The notes: a model not told the origin generated them from the sequence alone. Numbered from the stretch's first letter, positions 10,010-23,394 are shown. The stretch: DNA of 64,000 bases from Marchantia polymorpha subsp. ruderalis (GCA_037833965.1 AP031353.1:24306501-24370500), one strand, 5' to 3'. Made by a program: numbers and translations.

Positions 10010-13000
10010 AGTTTCTTCCTGGTCCATCTCTCTTCTAAATCTCTGTACTCCATGTGTCAAAACCACTGAAAGTGCATTCAAAGTTCGATTATTCTTGTGA
10101 TGAAAATGACGAGATGACTTTCTGTCTTGTGATGTATCTAGCGACTGGAAGTGTCGAACTAGCTTGATTCAGAAAATCCCTTCGTAGCTTTTGAACTTCG
10201 AATCGAAAACAAGAGCTTGGAGGTCTTTCGATGGGTGGAACAACTAGAACCGTTCCAATATGTTTTGTATAATTACTCATCAGCAAGAGCTTTGAATCGT
10301 TCTGTCTTGATTTACATTTGTCTCAGTTTTATGCAATTCTCGCGGTTATATGATGATGACTCAGCTCAAAAAGAGACAAAATCCATTGATCGGATAACTC
10401 ACGATTTATATTTCAGAGAAAAACTGATCTCTCTGGACACGAACAAAGCCGCAGTTCTAAGAAGATAATGAAGACGTTATACGTGGGGTATGTTTTGCGG
10501 GGCAATTCTCAAATGGAATGAAAGAGGGCTTATTTCACAACCACAAGAGACATGGATCAGTGTTCAGGGTCAGGGTTTAGGATGTGGGGGGATTTTATGA
10601 CACTTCGTTTTTGAACTTCAGGACTGATCTTGTACGTATCAATTACGACACCTCGCATCCTAGAACTACACACAAAGAGATAAATGAAGATCCAGATTTT
10701 TCATATTGATGCAACGGGTTATCTCATTTGCCTAGAAAATGTAATCCCAAAACTGTAATGCATACCAATACCAAAATTCAATAGCTTGAAATATAGATGA
10801 AATATTGTCTGACTTAAGGACCAAGCCCTTATATATGCATTTATAGTGATTTTAAAGAGATTGACTCCATCATTCATTCAATTCTTTCTCAACTTATGTG
10901 TCATCGTCACATCCAGAAACTAAAAAAAAAGGGTTGTAAGAGTGTGTAACTAGCAAGAAACTCTACAAATGCAATCTGCTCGATCAATAATAAGGATATC
11001 ATTCCATGAAAATTTGGCAAAGAGGTATATTGAGAAGTTTCTTGTGATAAACTCCAAATGTCCTGGACTAAAAATGTCACCATATTCTTCAATAGTCCAG
11101 CTAATATCTTTAGTCTTCTTTCTGATTCTTTATTTATTAGCTTTTTTCTGTAACAAGCGTAGAGCTATTAGCTTTTTTCTATTCTTGCAGTCATACTCAA
11201 AAGAACGAGTGCAAAATAATTTGCGCTTTGATCTAATAGCGAAGTTATTACATCATTGAAACTTCTTCCTAAGTTAATGTCTCCAGCCTTAGACAAGTGT
11301 AGATCAAACTTAATTTCAAAGCCCAAATAAGATTGAGTTTAAACACCTTAACAATTGAAATCCAAGTGAACCACATTAAGAGTTGATTACTTGTGAAATT
11401 TTTTGGATGCATGATGTGGAAATCTGAAAGGGAAAATGAGTAGATATCACACTAATTTTAGTTAAATAATGAACTTAAATGTATTTAAATGAATTTTTGA
11501 TTCCTTCAGGCTTCTATTTTCTAGTTGTTTTATATTAAAGAAAAATGAGTCTGAAATATTCTAGCCTAACAAAAACCTTCTTACAATTTTATTAATTCTT
11601 TTCTCGCCAGATTTTTGTAACGTTGAATTTACATAAAGTTTTATGATTGTTCACTTTTATTGGAAAAGTTGTTGAAATGAAATCAAAATCCAATTATAGT
11701 AAGCATATACAATATGTACGACTGTGGACAACATTTTTTGTTTTCCATTCACTTCCAAAAGAGATATTTTAGATCGAAAATATAGTTCAGTATTTTGGAA
11801 AGTGACGTTCTAAGAAATACCTCGTTTGGCCTTCATATTTCCGTAGAAGGATAAACTTTCGTTGTCATTGGAGCTGTTAATGACTCTAATGTCTGCGTCT
11901 ATGAGTGTCTTCCTAAGGAGCTAATAAAGAGATCATTTGGGAACTCAACAATATTTGTGGGACCCGTATTACTTGCGTATCGCAGTACTTTCCCTTTTAA
12001 GATGATGAATTAGATATATAAATAAAATTGGCGAGAAAAGAATAAAATAAAATAGATAAATAAAATTATAGAATATGACAGTCGTTTTAAGATCGTTGCA
12101 GAAAGGTCTAAGATATTCTCGAAGGTTTGTCATAGTTCCTCTGATTTTCCAGTTGATTAGATAGCTTTAAATACTTATAGGAGCTCATTAAGTATGTGTT
12201 TTGCTACTCTCGATTTTTGAACAATGAATCTCATTCAATATTTCATCCAAATCATACAAGGAGGGCCAAGCGTATGGTTTGCCGTTCGTGTATTCTTTGT
12301 ACGGCTGCTGAGGAACCGTCCAGCAGAAGCGGTTAGGCACCTAACAACCATTCCAAAATGTCACAGACGCGCTTGACAATCCGTTGAGGTTTATTCTCGC
12401 GCAGTTTTAGAGAGCTTTCTCGGCACAAATCTATCAGAAAGACGAAGGGAGTTTTTAAAACCAAGCATTTGGACTTGACTACAATCCATGAGTTAGTGAC
12501 TGCTGGATTGATTGTTAATCCCAAATTGAATCCGATATCAAAGAAGCAAAGGTATAAGTCCGGACACCACTTGGACTTGAGATATTCTCAGTTCAAGATT
12601 GTTTGGTGCTTGTTAAAGCAGTTATAAATTAAAGTTTGAAACGGGAGATAGTCCTCTAGTGGAAAGCATAACTTTAATTTGGTGTTATTTATCTTCGAGC
12701 CAGAAATTAACTGATCATTTACTGGATCCAGAAATATACAATGTTCACTTAGCTTAATTTTTCTACCTTAATTTCATCCAAAAATGACCACAATCAATGC
12801 TGAGATTCAAGCAGATCGCATGTTTCTGTCGATTGGGGACTTGCATCCCGTACAAAGTACGCGTGTTGAGTGTTTGGAAGAAGGTTCTACAGCTTTCAAA
12901 GACACCGCTCATGGCCATCAGGAACTAGATTATAACCCATTTGACATCTTACTCACGACCCTCGTCACGTGATATTTTAGTTCTTTTTGGTTTCCATCAC

Positions 13001-13205
13001 AAAAAAACTTGCAGGTCCTGTACAGTAAGCTACTCCCTGAGTAGCTGTGACTCACGTGATCCTGCAAATTTCATCAATGCCTTTCGGAAGCAGACTATAT
13101 AGAGGCATTTTTCTAGCTAAGGACGGTACTCCAAAAAAATCGTTGGCCTGGAAAATCTCCAAGCGTGCAAATCTCGGGTTCACACGGACCCACGAGCCAT
13201 GCCAA
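10010..13205. repeat. U0: decayed, truncated array unit
   Basis: 10,010 to about 11,700 is a strongly diverged direct copy of the unit segment at 16,340-17,720. Landmarks include CTGGTCCATCTCT, the ISLDTNKAAVLRR reading near 10,425-10,466 and TTTCTCGCCAGA near 11,600. About 11,700-13,200 has no clear match in the other units, and homology resumes near 13,207. No chimeric gene or P450 sequence is present. A 19-bp hairpin sequence lies near 13,026-13,050 (AGCTACTC and its complement around CCT). It appears older than U1-U5. Confidence 0.6.
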
Positions 13206-13721
13206 ACAGAGATCCGGGGGAATTTTGCTCAGGGGTCAGAAACCACTGATCGTCATCTTCATCTCATAGGCAGCAAATCGCTCCATACTTAAAAGCACGC
13301 CAGTGCTCAATGACCACACCATCAAAGTCGGTTCCAATACAAATTTCTCGGAATGGACAAATCTAGAAACATGTGGGTTTTGTTTCGACAACAAAAAAGA
13401 GTGGGGAAAGCTTTATAAGGGTCAAATGTTTACAAAATTATGAGGGACTAATCCCCGTAGCAACTTTTGCAGCAGGACGCAATGAAAACAGCGATGCACC
13501 TATACATGGGTCCATAATTCTTTGCCAGGATCATCCAACAGAAAGAAAGACTGGGGTTTGCTTAGCAGAGAACATTGTCTAGAGAGGCACAATAATGTAC
13601 GAAAGTTTTCACGTTGGTTTCAAGTACTAGACCCTGACCCAATCCGTAAATACCAGTGCACTCACCATACCTAGACTCCAAGGTGGGCAACTTGTCTCAT
13701 CTCCTCATCATCAAGATTCTT

Positions 13722-15903
13722 CTAAATTTCGGACATAAACCTGGTTTTCATACGATCGAACACCTCGGTCCCTAGCATCTCCAAGTCTGGACGAAATCGG
13801 AGAATGGCTCCTACGGTCTCCAGAATCGGTCGCACATGACCACGAGCTGTCGCCCTGGGAGACGCGACAGGTCGCGATTCGAAATCTAAGGAGGCCAAAT
13901 TGTAACACGTCACGAGTAGTGTGAACGACAGAACGGAATACTCGACAGTGGCCTTCTGAGCATCGGCCAAGCTTATACCATCTGTGTTGGGGCTATCTTC
14001 TGGAGCTGTCACCTTCACTTCTTTCACGACCACTCGTAAACAGGTCTCGAAATGTATTTGCGCAGCATTTTGGATGGTCACCTCCTTCACTACAACGTGG
14101 GCGATCTGGGTGATTTGTAATGCAGTTTGAACGACTGTCACACCACCACCACCAGCATGTGTGCATGCACCAAGCCGCCACGCAAAGGAAGAAATCTGCA
14201 TATTGTCAATAACATTTTCACCAAGTATGTTTGACATTAGTGAATTTCATCTAGTTGTTACACCATCTCCGATACACTGAATACGAATTACTACTTGGAG
14301 TTCTTCAAATAGGATGAAACCATTTCTCACTGTTAGCAAATAGCAACCTTCCCCAGAAATTGGCTAAATACTGGATTGAGAGATACAAGAGCGTGGTCAG
14401 ATTATCCCTCACCATGAACCCAGAAGGGTGGATAATACATCCTTCACGAGACGAAATCCATTTGAGTAAATTCTTCCGATGTGGTTCCAAGGAACCTGGA
14501 ATTTCCGTCGTCGACATTGATGAATATATTCCAATGTATACGCACCGGAAAGGTTGACTTGCAAATCCTCCCTCCAAGTTTGTTGATATCACTGCACTTA
14601 CATTAAAAAGTCATGGGTCTCGGAGTTCATGTAGAACATTTGCTAAAAGGCAACGTTGCTTTATGATCTCATACTCGCTCACAGTAGAGCACACCATGAC
14701 TGCATCTTAATCACTACTAAAACCTCGGATACAGTAGTTCCAGGATGACTTACAGCTGAGTGCAGTGGGATGATAGAGGAGAAGAGCACGAGGAGGTCCA
14801 TCAGTGCTGAAAATCATACCCCGAGACCTGCGTCGCACAAGTTCGATTGAGAAACGAAATATAGATAAATGTTGAATAAGGTTCAGTGAAGTAAATACAG
14901 AAAAAAATTCCTTATGGCTGATGGAACGTACGCTTGCAAGAGCTCAGGGACAAGCTTTGGTCGCACGGTCAGAGAAAACTCCTCCGGAGGGTCGACTCGG
15001 AAGTCTGAATAGTATTCAACAACACCTTTGACTTCTTCTGCAACGAGGGAAGTCATATCTGACTGCGATATCAGAAGCTAAGGGTCAGTACTGTATAAGA
15101 GACTGAGTGGCCGGGTACGAACCAACACAGACGAGGGACTGAGATGCGACTGGCCCTTACCATGAGTCGATATATGACGTTTCTTCTCCCCTTGTTGTCG
15201 CTATTCGACCCCGAGCGAGCTTCCCACCGGCGGAAGAGTCGGTACAGCACACCCATGATCAGCAGGGTCCCGTGTATAAACTGAAATCTTCCACGGCGAT
15301 AGAGATTCTCCAGAGTCGGAGGATCCTGTTGAGCCACAAGACTCACCATATACTTGCGGAGCTGACGACGGAGGAAAGGGATTATCTCCATCATCTTAAG
15401 TGGAATCTTGCTGTGGGCTGGCCATTCAAGAGCAAGATTGTAACCTCTGGGACGAAGACTGAGTATCTTTCTTCCCAAATTCGGCAAAGTTTGTTCTAGG
15501 GGCCGTGGTTCCCCCATGGTTTGGCACAGGAGCTTCCTTGTGCAAGCTGGTTCCGGGGTTGGCGATCCGGAAACAGTGTGAGTGTGATACTGTAAAAAAC
15601 ATTGATCAAATGTAGTGAATGAGAAAGGAGAAAATTCAACCTAACTGAAAAGCAAATTTTCTTCAGACCCGACTAGATTCTTACCGAAGAAGATTTAGGA
15701 ATGTTGTTGACAGGTTTAATCTCACATAGAACTTTGCGTGAAAATGAACATGGCCTAAAAACTCTCCCGGAACCGGTACGTGGAGCAATTCCACTGTTGA
15801 AATTCAGATACCGACTTACAACAACAGTGGAGATTATCAAAGCTATCGAGAGTAACAGGAAAGCGAGGAACAGGAAAGCGAGGCGTGCGTGTGAGAGCTT
15901 CAT
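13722..15903 (-). CDS. chimeric membrane-anchor/pectinase-fragment gene, copy 1 (U1)
   Basis: Six exons inferred: 15,685-15,903; 15,161-15,589; 14,932-15,062; 14,754-14,827; 14,413-14,591; 13,722-14,195. All introns are GT-AG and the phases match (0,0,2,1,0), giving 501 aa. Exon 1 encodes MKLSHARLAFLFLAFLLLS and a longer hydrophobic run, a type II anchor or uncleaved signal. Exons 2-5 encode a basic region that I do not recognise. The last exon is polygalacturonase-derived and still reads EDSPNTDG, but has no Asp-Asp, His or RIK motifs. Compared with copies 2-5, exon 2 is 39 nt longer, exon 5 is 3 nt shorter, and exon 6 differs by whole-codon indels plus a shift very near its end, so the tail reads MKTRFMSEI. 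A Golgi or ER membrane location is a guess from the anchor. Function unknown. Confidence 0.6.
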
Positions 15904-16004
15904 ATTGCGGGAGATACTAGAACAACTTTCATTAGTTAAAAGTATTGGAAGTAAGAGAGCAGCCGGTTAAATAGAGATCTGAGTCCGATTCAATCATATG
16001 AGTT

Positions 16005-18650
16005 CAAAATGACCGTTCTCATCGACGTGAGGATGATCAATCACATGAAGGCTCATAAAATCGATCGTTGTGAACGTACATGTCACCTCTTGCCGGGCTT
16101 ACCAACCTTCGTGTTGTAGATTTGTAACAGTTTTATTATGTTCCGATCGCAAAGGGAAGCCCCACCTGAACGTTCGGCTTTAGAGATGGGCAATCGTCAC
16201 AAAATTTCGAAAATCCGTCTCGCTCACAGAATTTTGAACGGTATTAGTTACCGATGTATTTTGGATGATGATGTTATATGACATGTGCCTCGTTCGGCAT
16301 TCGTCTTACAAGGTAGGATTCCATCGCTAGCCACAGTCTTCCTACTTCCTGGTCCATCTCTTTTCCAAAGTCCTGATACGTGTCAAAGCTACTGACAGTG
16401 TAACGAACACTACGTTATTTTTGTTATAGAAGTAACGAGGTTACTTTGCAGCTTATGTAGCAAATGGAAATGTGGAATTCACTTGATTTGTAATACCCCC
16501 TCGCTGCATTCGAACTACAACTTGAAAATAAATTCCTTGCAAGTTTTTCGATGGTAGAACAACTAGAACCCTCAATAATCTGTTTGCGAACGCTCCAATG
16601 TGTTTTGTATAATTATTCATCAGCATGAACTTTGAATCGTTCAGTCTTGAGTTCTATTTGTCTCAGTTTGATGCAATTTTCGCGGTTATATGATTATGAC
16701 TCAGCTCAAAAGCAGACAAAATTCAGTGATCGGATAACTCATGATATATATTTCAGAGAAAGAATTGATCTCTCTTGACACGAATAAAGCCGCAGTTCTA
16801 AGAAGATATGGATCTGTGATACCTGGAGTACCACAGATCCATATCTTCTTTGCGGGACAAATCTCACATGGAATGGCAATTGTCTTCTTTCACAACCGCA
16901 AGAGACACGGATACTGGCAGTTGTCAGGTGAATGGGCAGTGGTCAGGTGTCAGTACCTCATTCAATTATGTCTTTCGCAACATACATGTAACCACAAAGG
17001 GTGGTCAAAGTGGGTAACAAGCAAAAGATTCTATCAATGCTATCTACTTCATAAATAGTAAGCATATTATTCCATGAAAGATTGGCAAAGTTCTCTTTCA
17101 GGAAAGTTTCTTGTGATAGATTCAAAATTTCCTTAACAAACTTTGTCACCAGATTCTTTCATAGTCTAACTTATAGATGATAATTCGGGATTTTGTGTAT
17201 TGAAGTTTCTCTTGGTAACAAAAGTAGACATTAGTTTTTTCTATTCTTGCATTTACACTACAAAAATGAGCTCAGATTTACTTACACAATGACGTAAGGG
17301 CGAATGGCGAAGTTATTGGATTATTTAAATTTCTTTTGAGTTTATGTCTCCCACCTGAAACTAACGTGGTTCAAAATGAATCTCTAAGAAAAACCAAAAT
17401 TTCGTTTAACATCATATCAATGAGATCCAAATGTATCACAACTAGGGTTAATACTGCTCAAAGTTTTGGATGCAGTGTTAAGGGGAATTTTTCCAATAAC
17501 TGAGTAAACTTGACACTAAGTTACGTTAAACTATGCACTTGAATGTAACATGCGCACTATATTCTACCCAAATTATGAATAATGAGTCTGAAATTTTCTA
17601 AGCTAACAAACATGTCTTACCATTTTTGTTTCTTCTTTTCTCGCCAGAGTTTTGTAACGGTGAATTTACATTAAGAGCTTTCACTATTCACTTTCTTTAA
17701 AGTAATGTTGAAAATGAATTGACAAATGAAATGAACTAAGGGTATGCAATTAAAACTGTAGGCTACATGCTACTGAAATCTTTCTTAATAGTTACTTCAA
17801 GGGTACTACAAGGAAGAAATTAATATGCTAATTTGAATTTGTGGAAAATTTTCTCTAGTATAAGGCTGATATGAACCGGAACAAAGAATACTAATGGCTT
17901 AAGTTTAAATTTTATCACCTAGGCATATATATGTTTTTGAAACTTCCATTATATTCTCAATTTCAATATATTTTTTAAATTTCTAAAAAAATTCAAGCTA
18001 AAAAGATGCTGAGCTTGCAGTAGTGACTAAAATGGGTTTCTATCTGGTTTGGAACTCTATCTATTTTTTAGCTGAATCTTATTGATTTTGACATGTTCAC
18101 ACACCTTTATATTTGTTCATGAACTCATATTCTATTATGCTATTACTTTATTCGTATGTATTATGAATAAAAATGTTTTTATTGCATGTTTCTACGGAAG
18201 CAGAATTGATAGAAATCCTATGAAAACTTTCTTTCTTTCTTTGTCACTAAACAACCCAAAGAGGATGCCAAGGATTACGTGTAACGCAACAAAAAAGGCT
18301 CATCAGATTTTTGTACTAATGTGGAGATTTCAACATAAGATTTAAAAAGAGTACTCCACACAGTCCCAATATCAGTTTCGATATTATGAGTTTGTAATAT
18401 CATTCTGATGTATACTCTATAGCTTGCTTATCTTAGAGCAAGAGTTTTCTTGAAAGACTAAAATGTAAGTAATTGATCATTTCTATATACGAATTGAATG
18501 CTATGACTCCAAGCATTACACACAGGTTCATCAATTTGAGATTTTTATAATCACTGCTCAAATAAATCTTGTTGGTAAGTGGTAAACAGTTAAATACAAA
18601 AGCTTGCCAAGGAGAGATAAGTTTCCCAGTGATTGATTATTATTAATTAT
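16005..18650. other. noncoding part of unit, left (U1; repeated in U2-U4)
   Basis: Upstream region of the chimeric gene, then AT-rich DNA with short ORFs that do not look coding. The stretch at 16,075-16,200 is conserved also at 57,430-57,660 and may be promoter or leader. A perfect hairpin lies at 16,800-16,850. The counterparts are about 26,330-28,970, 36,640-39,280 and 46,280-48,850. No gene, RNA or transposon could be supported. Confidence 0.45.
16800..16850. repeat. inverted-copy palindrome, U1
   Basis: 19-bp arms at 16,800-16,818 and 16,832-16,850 (inner part AGAAGATATGGATCTGTG and its exact complement) with a 13-nt loop. The second arm replaces sequence that in U0, U4 and U5 continues as GTATGTTTTGCG, so it is a local inverted copy. 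U2 (27,124-27,174) and U3 (37,434-37,484) share it with one arm mismatch. Confidence 0.9.
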
Positions 18651-18663
18651 CCTCAAACCAGGA

Positions 18664-20430
18664 AATATTTGTTCTGGTCGAATAGCTCGGATCCAAATTC
18701 CTCTGGCTCTGGAAAGTCCGTCGGATTCATCTGCACGGCCTCAGGCGCTAGCTATATACTCATCCGGCATCTTCCAGGATGCTCAGGTGCCCAGGCTTTC
18801 ACATCCTGCTCTCCAATCACATACACCACGAGGTTGCACAATGCTTGAAAATTCGTCAAAATCATTCTCGTTGAATATGATATGAATGTCTAAAAACTAC
18901 CTCCTGGAGATGGTAGCCACTCAGATCCATGCATTCATCAAATGTTTCTTGAGCAGAAACAGGCGATGGTCTATCGTTGCGCGTAGTCTGCATACAGTGA
19001 GACCTTGACCAGCTTCCTTAATAGCAGCAATTCCAGATTCAATTCTCGCCTTTAAACTTAAATAGTAGTGTCATGTGACGAGCTCAATTGCATTGTACAT
19101 AATACATGCTATTACTGAACTCTCGTTGTCGTAAGATCTTTATCCTGAAAATGGCCATATTCACATATGGGGGTTTGTCCTCGAGATCCTCCGTGGTGCT
19201 GAGGTTGTCACGAGGCCGAGAAGGATCGACGTCTGCCGCCATTTTCCTCTCGCAGTCTTGTTCAATAGCCAAGAGACATGTCGAAATCAAAGAGCATCTT
19301 CATGGTCGCTGCCATTAGCATTTGCCTTTTGCACTCAGGTGGTCCACGAGTCATTTGAACAAAAGTTGGAATTCACTTCTGGAATATGGGAAAGAGAATT
19401 CCCACCATGGTGTTCAGTGGAACTCTGATGGATTTCAACGTGGTTGTGACAAGCTACACATCAGGCCCCAGGTTGTCAAGTCAATCAATATGAAACAAAT
19501 CCAAATTCCGATCAAGTAGTGCTTTTAAAGTAACACCTGTGTTGAATATGGAAAGTCATTGACGTGCGGCTCTCATTCATTTCCCTGAGCCTGAGCTGAC
19601 AGAAATTAATCTTAACATCAATAGCTGATACATGCTTTAACGTGAATACTCTGACTCATTATATCTTAATATGGTATATACAGTGAAAAATGGTGCAAAT
19701 AACCTGTTCCGCAAATGGAAAATTTAATTGAAAATCGTTATTCCTGGTCAAATATGTATCTACTAGAACAATGATAGACACTGACAATGGCATAGCACGT
19801 GAAAGAACTCTTCTCTCAAGCTTTCCGCGATTCATGTTTAGATGTCAGAGTACTGTTCAACATGAAGACTTACGATGGAGGCATCCATTATCTTCATCAT
19901 GTTAGGGGGTAATTATAAGGCCGGTGAGATCCTCAAGAGCTGGACATAGTTTATAGTAAATGGGCAGAGTATCATTCTTCCCAAATTCTACAAAATGTGC
20001 TCAAGGTCCCGTCGTCTTCCACGGGACCTTCAACATCAGCTGTTTCATGATCTTACAGTTTCATCATCATGTGTTCTATCAAGAAATGTCTTCCAGTTTT
20101 TGAGCCAATTTTCTTGCTTGATAGCGCAGTGATCGACAGATATTTCCAATTTTGACTCACTGTATTTTCCACGGTCGGGCATGCAGTCGGTGTGATGAGC
20201 CTCGCGGGTTTTTACCCGGATCGCACTCTTTGCAACAGGTCGTGTGGAGGGACACAGCGGCGCTGGGATGCGGGTTGGCCACTTGTCCCTCCGGTGCGTT
20301 GTTCGTCGTTTGCAGCTACGACCCCCTGGGAAACGTTGACTGTCAGCTTCCCTACTAGACTTCCTCTACGAACAGCTGCGGCCGTCGAGCGACTCCGAGT
20401 TTCATTCTTGCTGAAGTGGTGGACACATAG
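18664..20430 (-). pseudogene. cytochrome P450-like pseudogene, U1
   Basis: Broken minus-strand similarity to plant cytochrome P450 monooxygenases, recognised by motif order. 19,150-19,290 reads QDCERKMAADVD, then TTEDLEDKPPYVNMAIFR and IKILRQ, resembling the region before and at the K-helix (DL..LPY...VIKETLR), but the ExxR glutamate is not in place. A GT-AG-bounded piece at 18,901-18,987 reads RPSPVSAQETFDECMDLSGY, like the strand after the K-helix. 18,664-18,760 reads MNPTDFPEPEEFGSELF, like the PERF region. 20,050-20,160 and 20,190-20,430 may be the middle and N-terminal exons (GKLTVNVSQGVVAA). Frames change, stops intervene, and no heme-cysteine segment is seen. The family assignment rests on patterns read by eye. 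Confidence 0.42.
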
Positions 20431-20449
20431 TACAGTAATCTCAGTACAT

Positions 20450-22017
20450 TCAGGACAAGTACATTAGTGGAAGAATATCCAAGGCAAATTAGGGAGGGGC
20501 AGGGATGAGAATTTCATAGGAGGGCATTCCAGCGCTCTCTGCCGAGAGGATGACAGAGAATGCAGTGGGAATCGTGTTTCTGAATACATCGCATTGTGCA
20601 TGCTTTTACGCTGGCAGAGTACTGACGGATATACTGTAGATGAGGTTTTAAGTTCGCATCAATTAGTACAACCACTTTTAAGCAGAACTCGAAGCCCTGT
20701 AGGGCATCGTGGTTGCAACTTGTTAGCAGTCGTAGCGGGTAGCTTGAGGATGGGAAAGAGGAAACGTCATCTCTATTGATGGCTCAGTGGATTTCAGAAA
20801 GCTCAATCGTAATACAGATATTGGAGAAGGAGTTGCGATTTATGTGAATCTTTTCTCCTGAAATCTGTTTTGTTCTTAATAATAAAAGAAGTGCATGGCG
20901 ACCATAAAATCTCTGGCAGGGAAGTCATTCTTCAGCTTAAACATAAACTTGCAGTCGAAAACGGATAAAGAGAGGAGACCCAGTCATCTGACACTCACAG
21001 CGTTGATGCTCTCAGACATTATCTGTTTGTAGACGTAATCAACTTGTGCATGCACTCCCCATTACACGACCAACTTTCATTCTTCCTGCTCCACTGTGTC
21101 TGTAGTGATGGAGTCAGACCAATCCACGCTCTCCTAACATTAGTTGCTTCCCATATCCAGCTATCACGATTCTGGCGTCTTGGACCAATTTATTGAAGAA
21201 TACTGAATGCAAGGTTTGAATCGAAAGTCCAAATGAGGCCCAATGAAGAATCTGCACTGGTATGAGAGAGCGACATCATCCGAATGGGCTCTTGGATGAA
21301 GAAATGTGTCTGATCATCTGCGAATGATTATCATCACTCACAACTTACGCTGATATTTGATACTTCTTAGCTGCTCGAGCATTTGAATTCAGAACATGCT
21401 GGAGGCGGAGCAAATTTCTAGATTTGGGCAAAAAACCCTACAAATAAATCATGAAATAAAAGATTTAGCTGAAGACATGCCAGAAGTGGCATGTCAAAGG
21501 CAAAGCCGATTGTCCTAAATATTCAGTATCCATATGAAAATTTTGTTGAAAACAATCCATCTACATATATTCTTTCCGGACTAATATTGGACTTCTAACC
21601 ATATCAGCAATGAAACCCGATATTGGTTCATTTCGTGGTTTTGATATGGTAGGGAAGTAGTCAAGCGTGTTTTCACACATTCCGCAACAGGCTATATTTG
21701 AAACCATGTATGTGAAAGACTCTTTGAGTTTACTCTTTGAGACCCTAAACCCTACCTCTTCAAATATTTCTAGAACCCTAACTCAACTCCACTTTTCTAG
21801 CATGTGCAGTCCTAGACCCTAATCCCCGTGGTGGCACCGCAAGAAACCGTATAGCAGTTTCTGAAGCTTTATGCTCGCTGCTTTATCTGAAGTTCGATTC
21901 CCCATTGTATATTAATATTCATGATGACACCGTCGTGCCAGGAGAGTTTATAGTGAATGTTCGTATAGTCAGAAGAGGAGAATCTCCTGGACTTCAATAG
22001 AGGTGCCACAAGCACGT
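20450..22017. other. noncoding part of unit, right (U1; repeated in U2-U4)
   Basis: No gene supported. A minus-strand reading near 21,540-21,720 (TLDYF.TISKPRNEPIS; open for 80 codons in U3 at 42,083-42,325) is interrupted in U1 and not recognisable. The counterparts are about 30,760-32,327, 41,070-42,600 and 50,650-52,180. Confidence 0.4.
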
Positions 22018-23394
22018 ACTTATGCTTCAAGTTCACTCTGATTGGAACCGACAAACACCGCTAAGTCATGCAACTCTCTCCTTCAAATCGTTACAAGTTG
22101 TCCCCTTGGAGAATGGTCTTCTCTAGAAATGTTGAGGGTCTTCAAACCGGAACTTTAGACAAGGTCTCTTTCATTTGAACCTTGGTCAAACAAATACCTT
22201 CACATGACACAATCCACATCACAATTCTAATCATATATTTGTGAACCTTCATGATTTTTGATGCTATAGCTTTTGTCGATGAGTAGAAGTGCTGTATCAC
22301 ATAGCATTGATATACTTTGACATTTACGGTGAGTTGCAAAATTTGAAATGAATGTCTTTTATTGTGATAGTGAAAAATAAAATAATAAATTATGTGTTTT
22401 CGTGAATTACAAAAAATTGAATGCTTTCATATATAAATATTATAATTCTTCATTTTTTATAAATGAAATTCTAGAGTAAGTATGAAGAATAAATTTTTCT
22501 AAATTTATATTTTTAAAATTTCTAAAAATATTTTCTAAAGATACCTAGTTGAATAATATGTTAAGAATCATGTTAATTATTTAGAGACGACTAATATAAA
22601 GATTATATTGCAAAAATCAGGCTTGGCCACGGTCCGGTTAACTGGTTCAGAAGAAAAGTGGACCGGTTACAAAGAAAATTTGGGACCTGTTAAACGAGAC
22701 CGACGATACTTATGCTTCAAGCTCATTCTGATTGGAACCCACAAACACCGCTAAGTCATGCAACTCTCTCCTTCAAATCATTACAAGTTGTCCCCTTAGA
22801 GAATGGTCAACTCTAGAAATGTTGAGGGTCTTCAAACGTGAACTTCAGAAAGGGTCTTTTTCATTTGAACCTTGGTCAAACAAAGACCTTCACATGACAC
22901 AATCCACATCACATTTTGAATCATATATTCGTGAATCTTCACAAATTTTGATCCTATAGCTTTTGTCGATGAGTAGAAGTGCTGTATCACATAGCATTGA
23001 TATACTCTTACATTTACGGTGAGTTGCAAACTTTGAAATGAACATCTCTTATTGTGATAGTGAAAAATAAAATAGTAAACTATGTTTTTCGTGGATTACA
23101 AGAAGTTGAATGATTTCACATATAAATATCATTATTCTTTACTTTTTATAAATGAGATTCTAGAGTAAGTATAAAGAGGAAATTTTTCTAAATTTGTATT
23201 TTTAAAATTTCTAAAAATATTTTCTAAAGAACCTAGTTGAATAATATGTTAAGAATCATATAATTATTCAGAGACGACTAATATAAAGATTATATTGCAA
23301 AAATCAGGCTTGACCACGGTCCGGTTAACTGGTTCAGAAGAAAAGTGGACCGGTTACAGAGAAAATTTGGGACCGGTTAAACGAGACCGACGAT
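22018..23394. repeat. nested 690-bp direct duplication, U1
   Basis: Two direct copies, 22,018-22,707 and 22,708-23,394, starting ACTTATGCTTCAAG and breaking inside the hAT MITE after GACCGACGAT. Only one copy is present in U3 (from about 42,597) and U4 (from about 52,177). The two copies have since diverged by scattered changes. It explains most of the length difference between units. Confidence 0.85.
22618..22707. mobile_element. hAT MITE, 3'-truncated by duplication, U1
   Basis: Same left end (CAGGCTTGGCCACGGTCCGG) and left target copy GCAAAAAT (22,610-22,617) as the complete element at 23,305. The element stops at the join of the 690-bp duplication. Confidence 0.75.

Noticed and set aside
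14754-14830. Signal-peptide-like reading MDLLVLFSSIIPLHSA before a splice donor in U1
   Set aside because: The ATG exists only in U1, and a stop stands just upstream in that frame in the others. The alternative frame joins the neighbouring exons in phase in all five copies, so it is treated as internal exon 4.
16741-17058. Plus-strand frame of 105 codons, repeated in U2 and U3
   Set aside because: It runs through the inverted-copy hairpin and is destroyed in U0, U4 and U5; no protein-like motif.
18082-18345. Hydrophobic plus-strand frame (LIFYYAITLFVCI)
   Set aside because: AT-rich noncoding DNA often yields such runs; length and stops vary among units and nothing supports translation.
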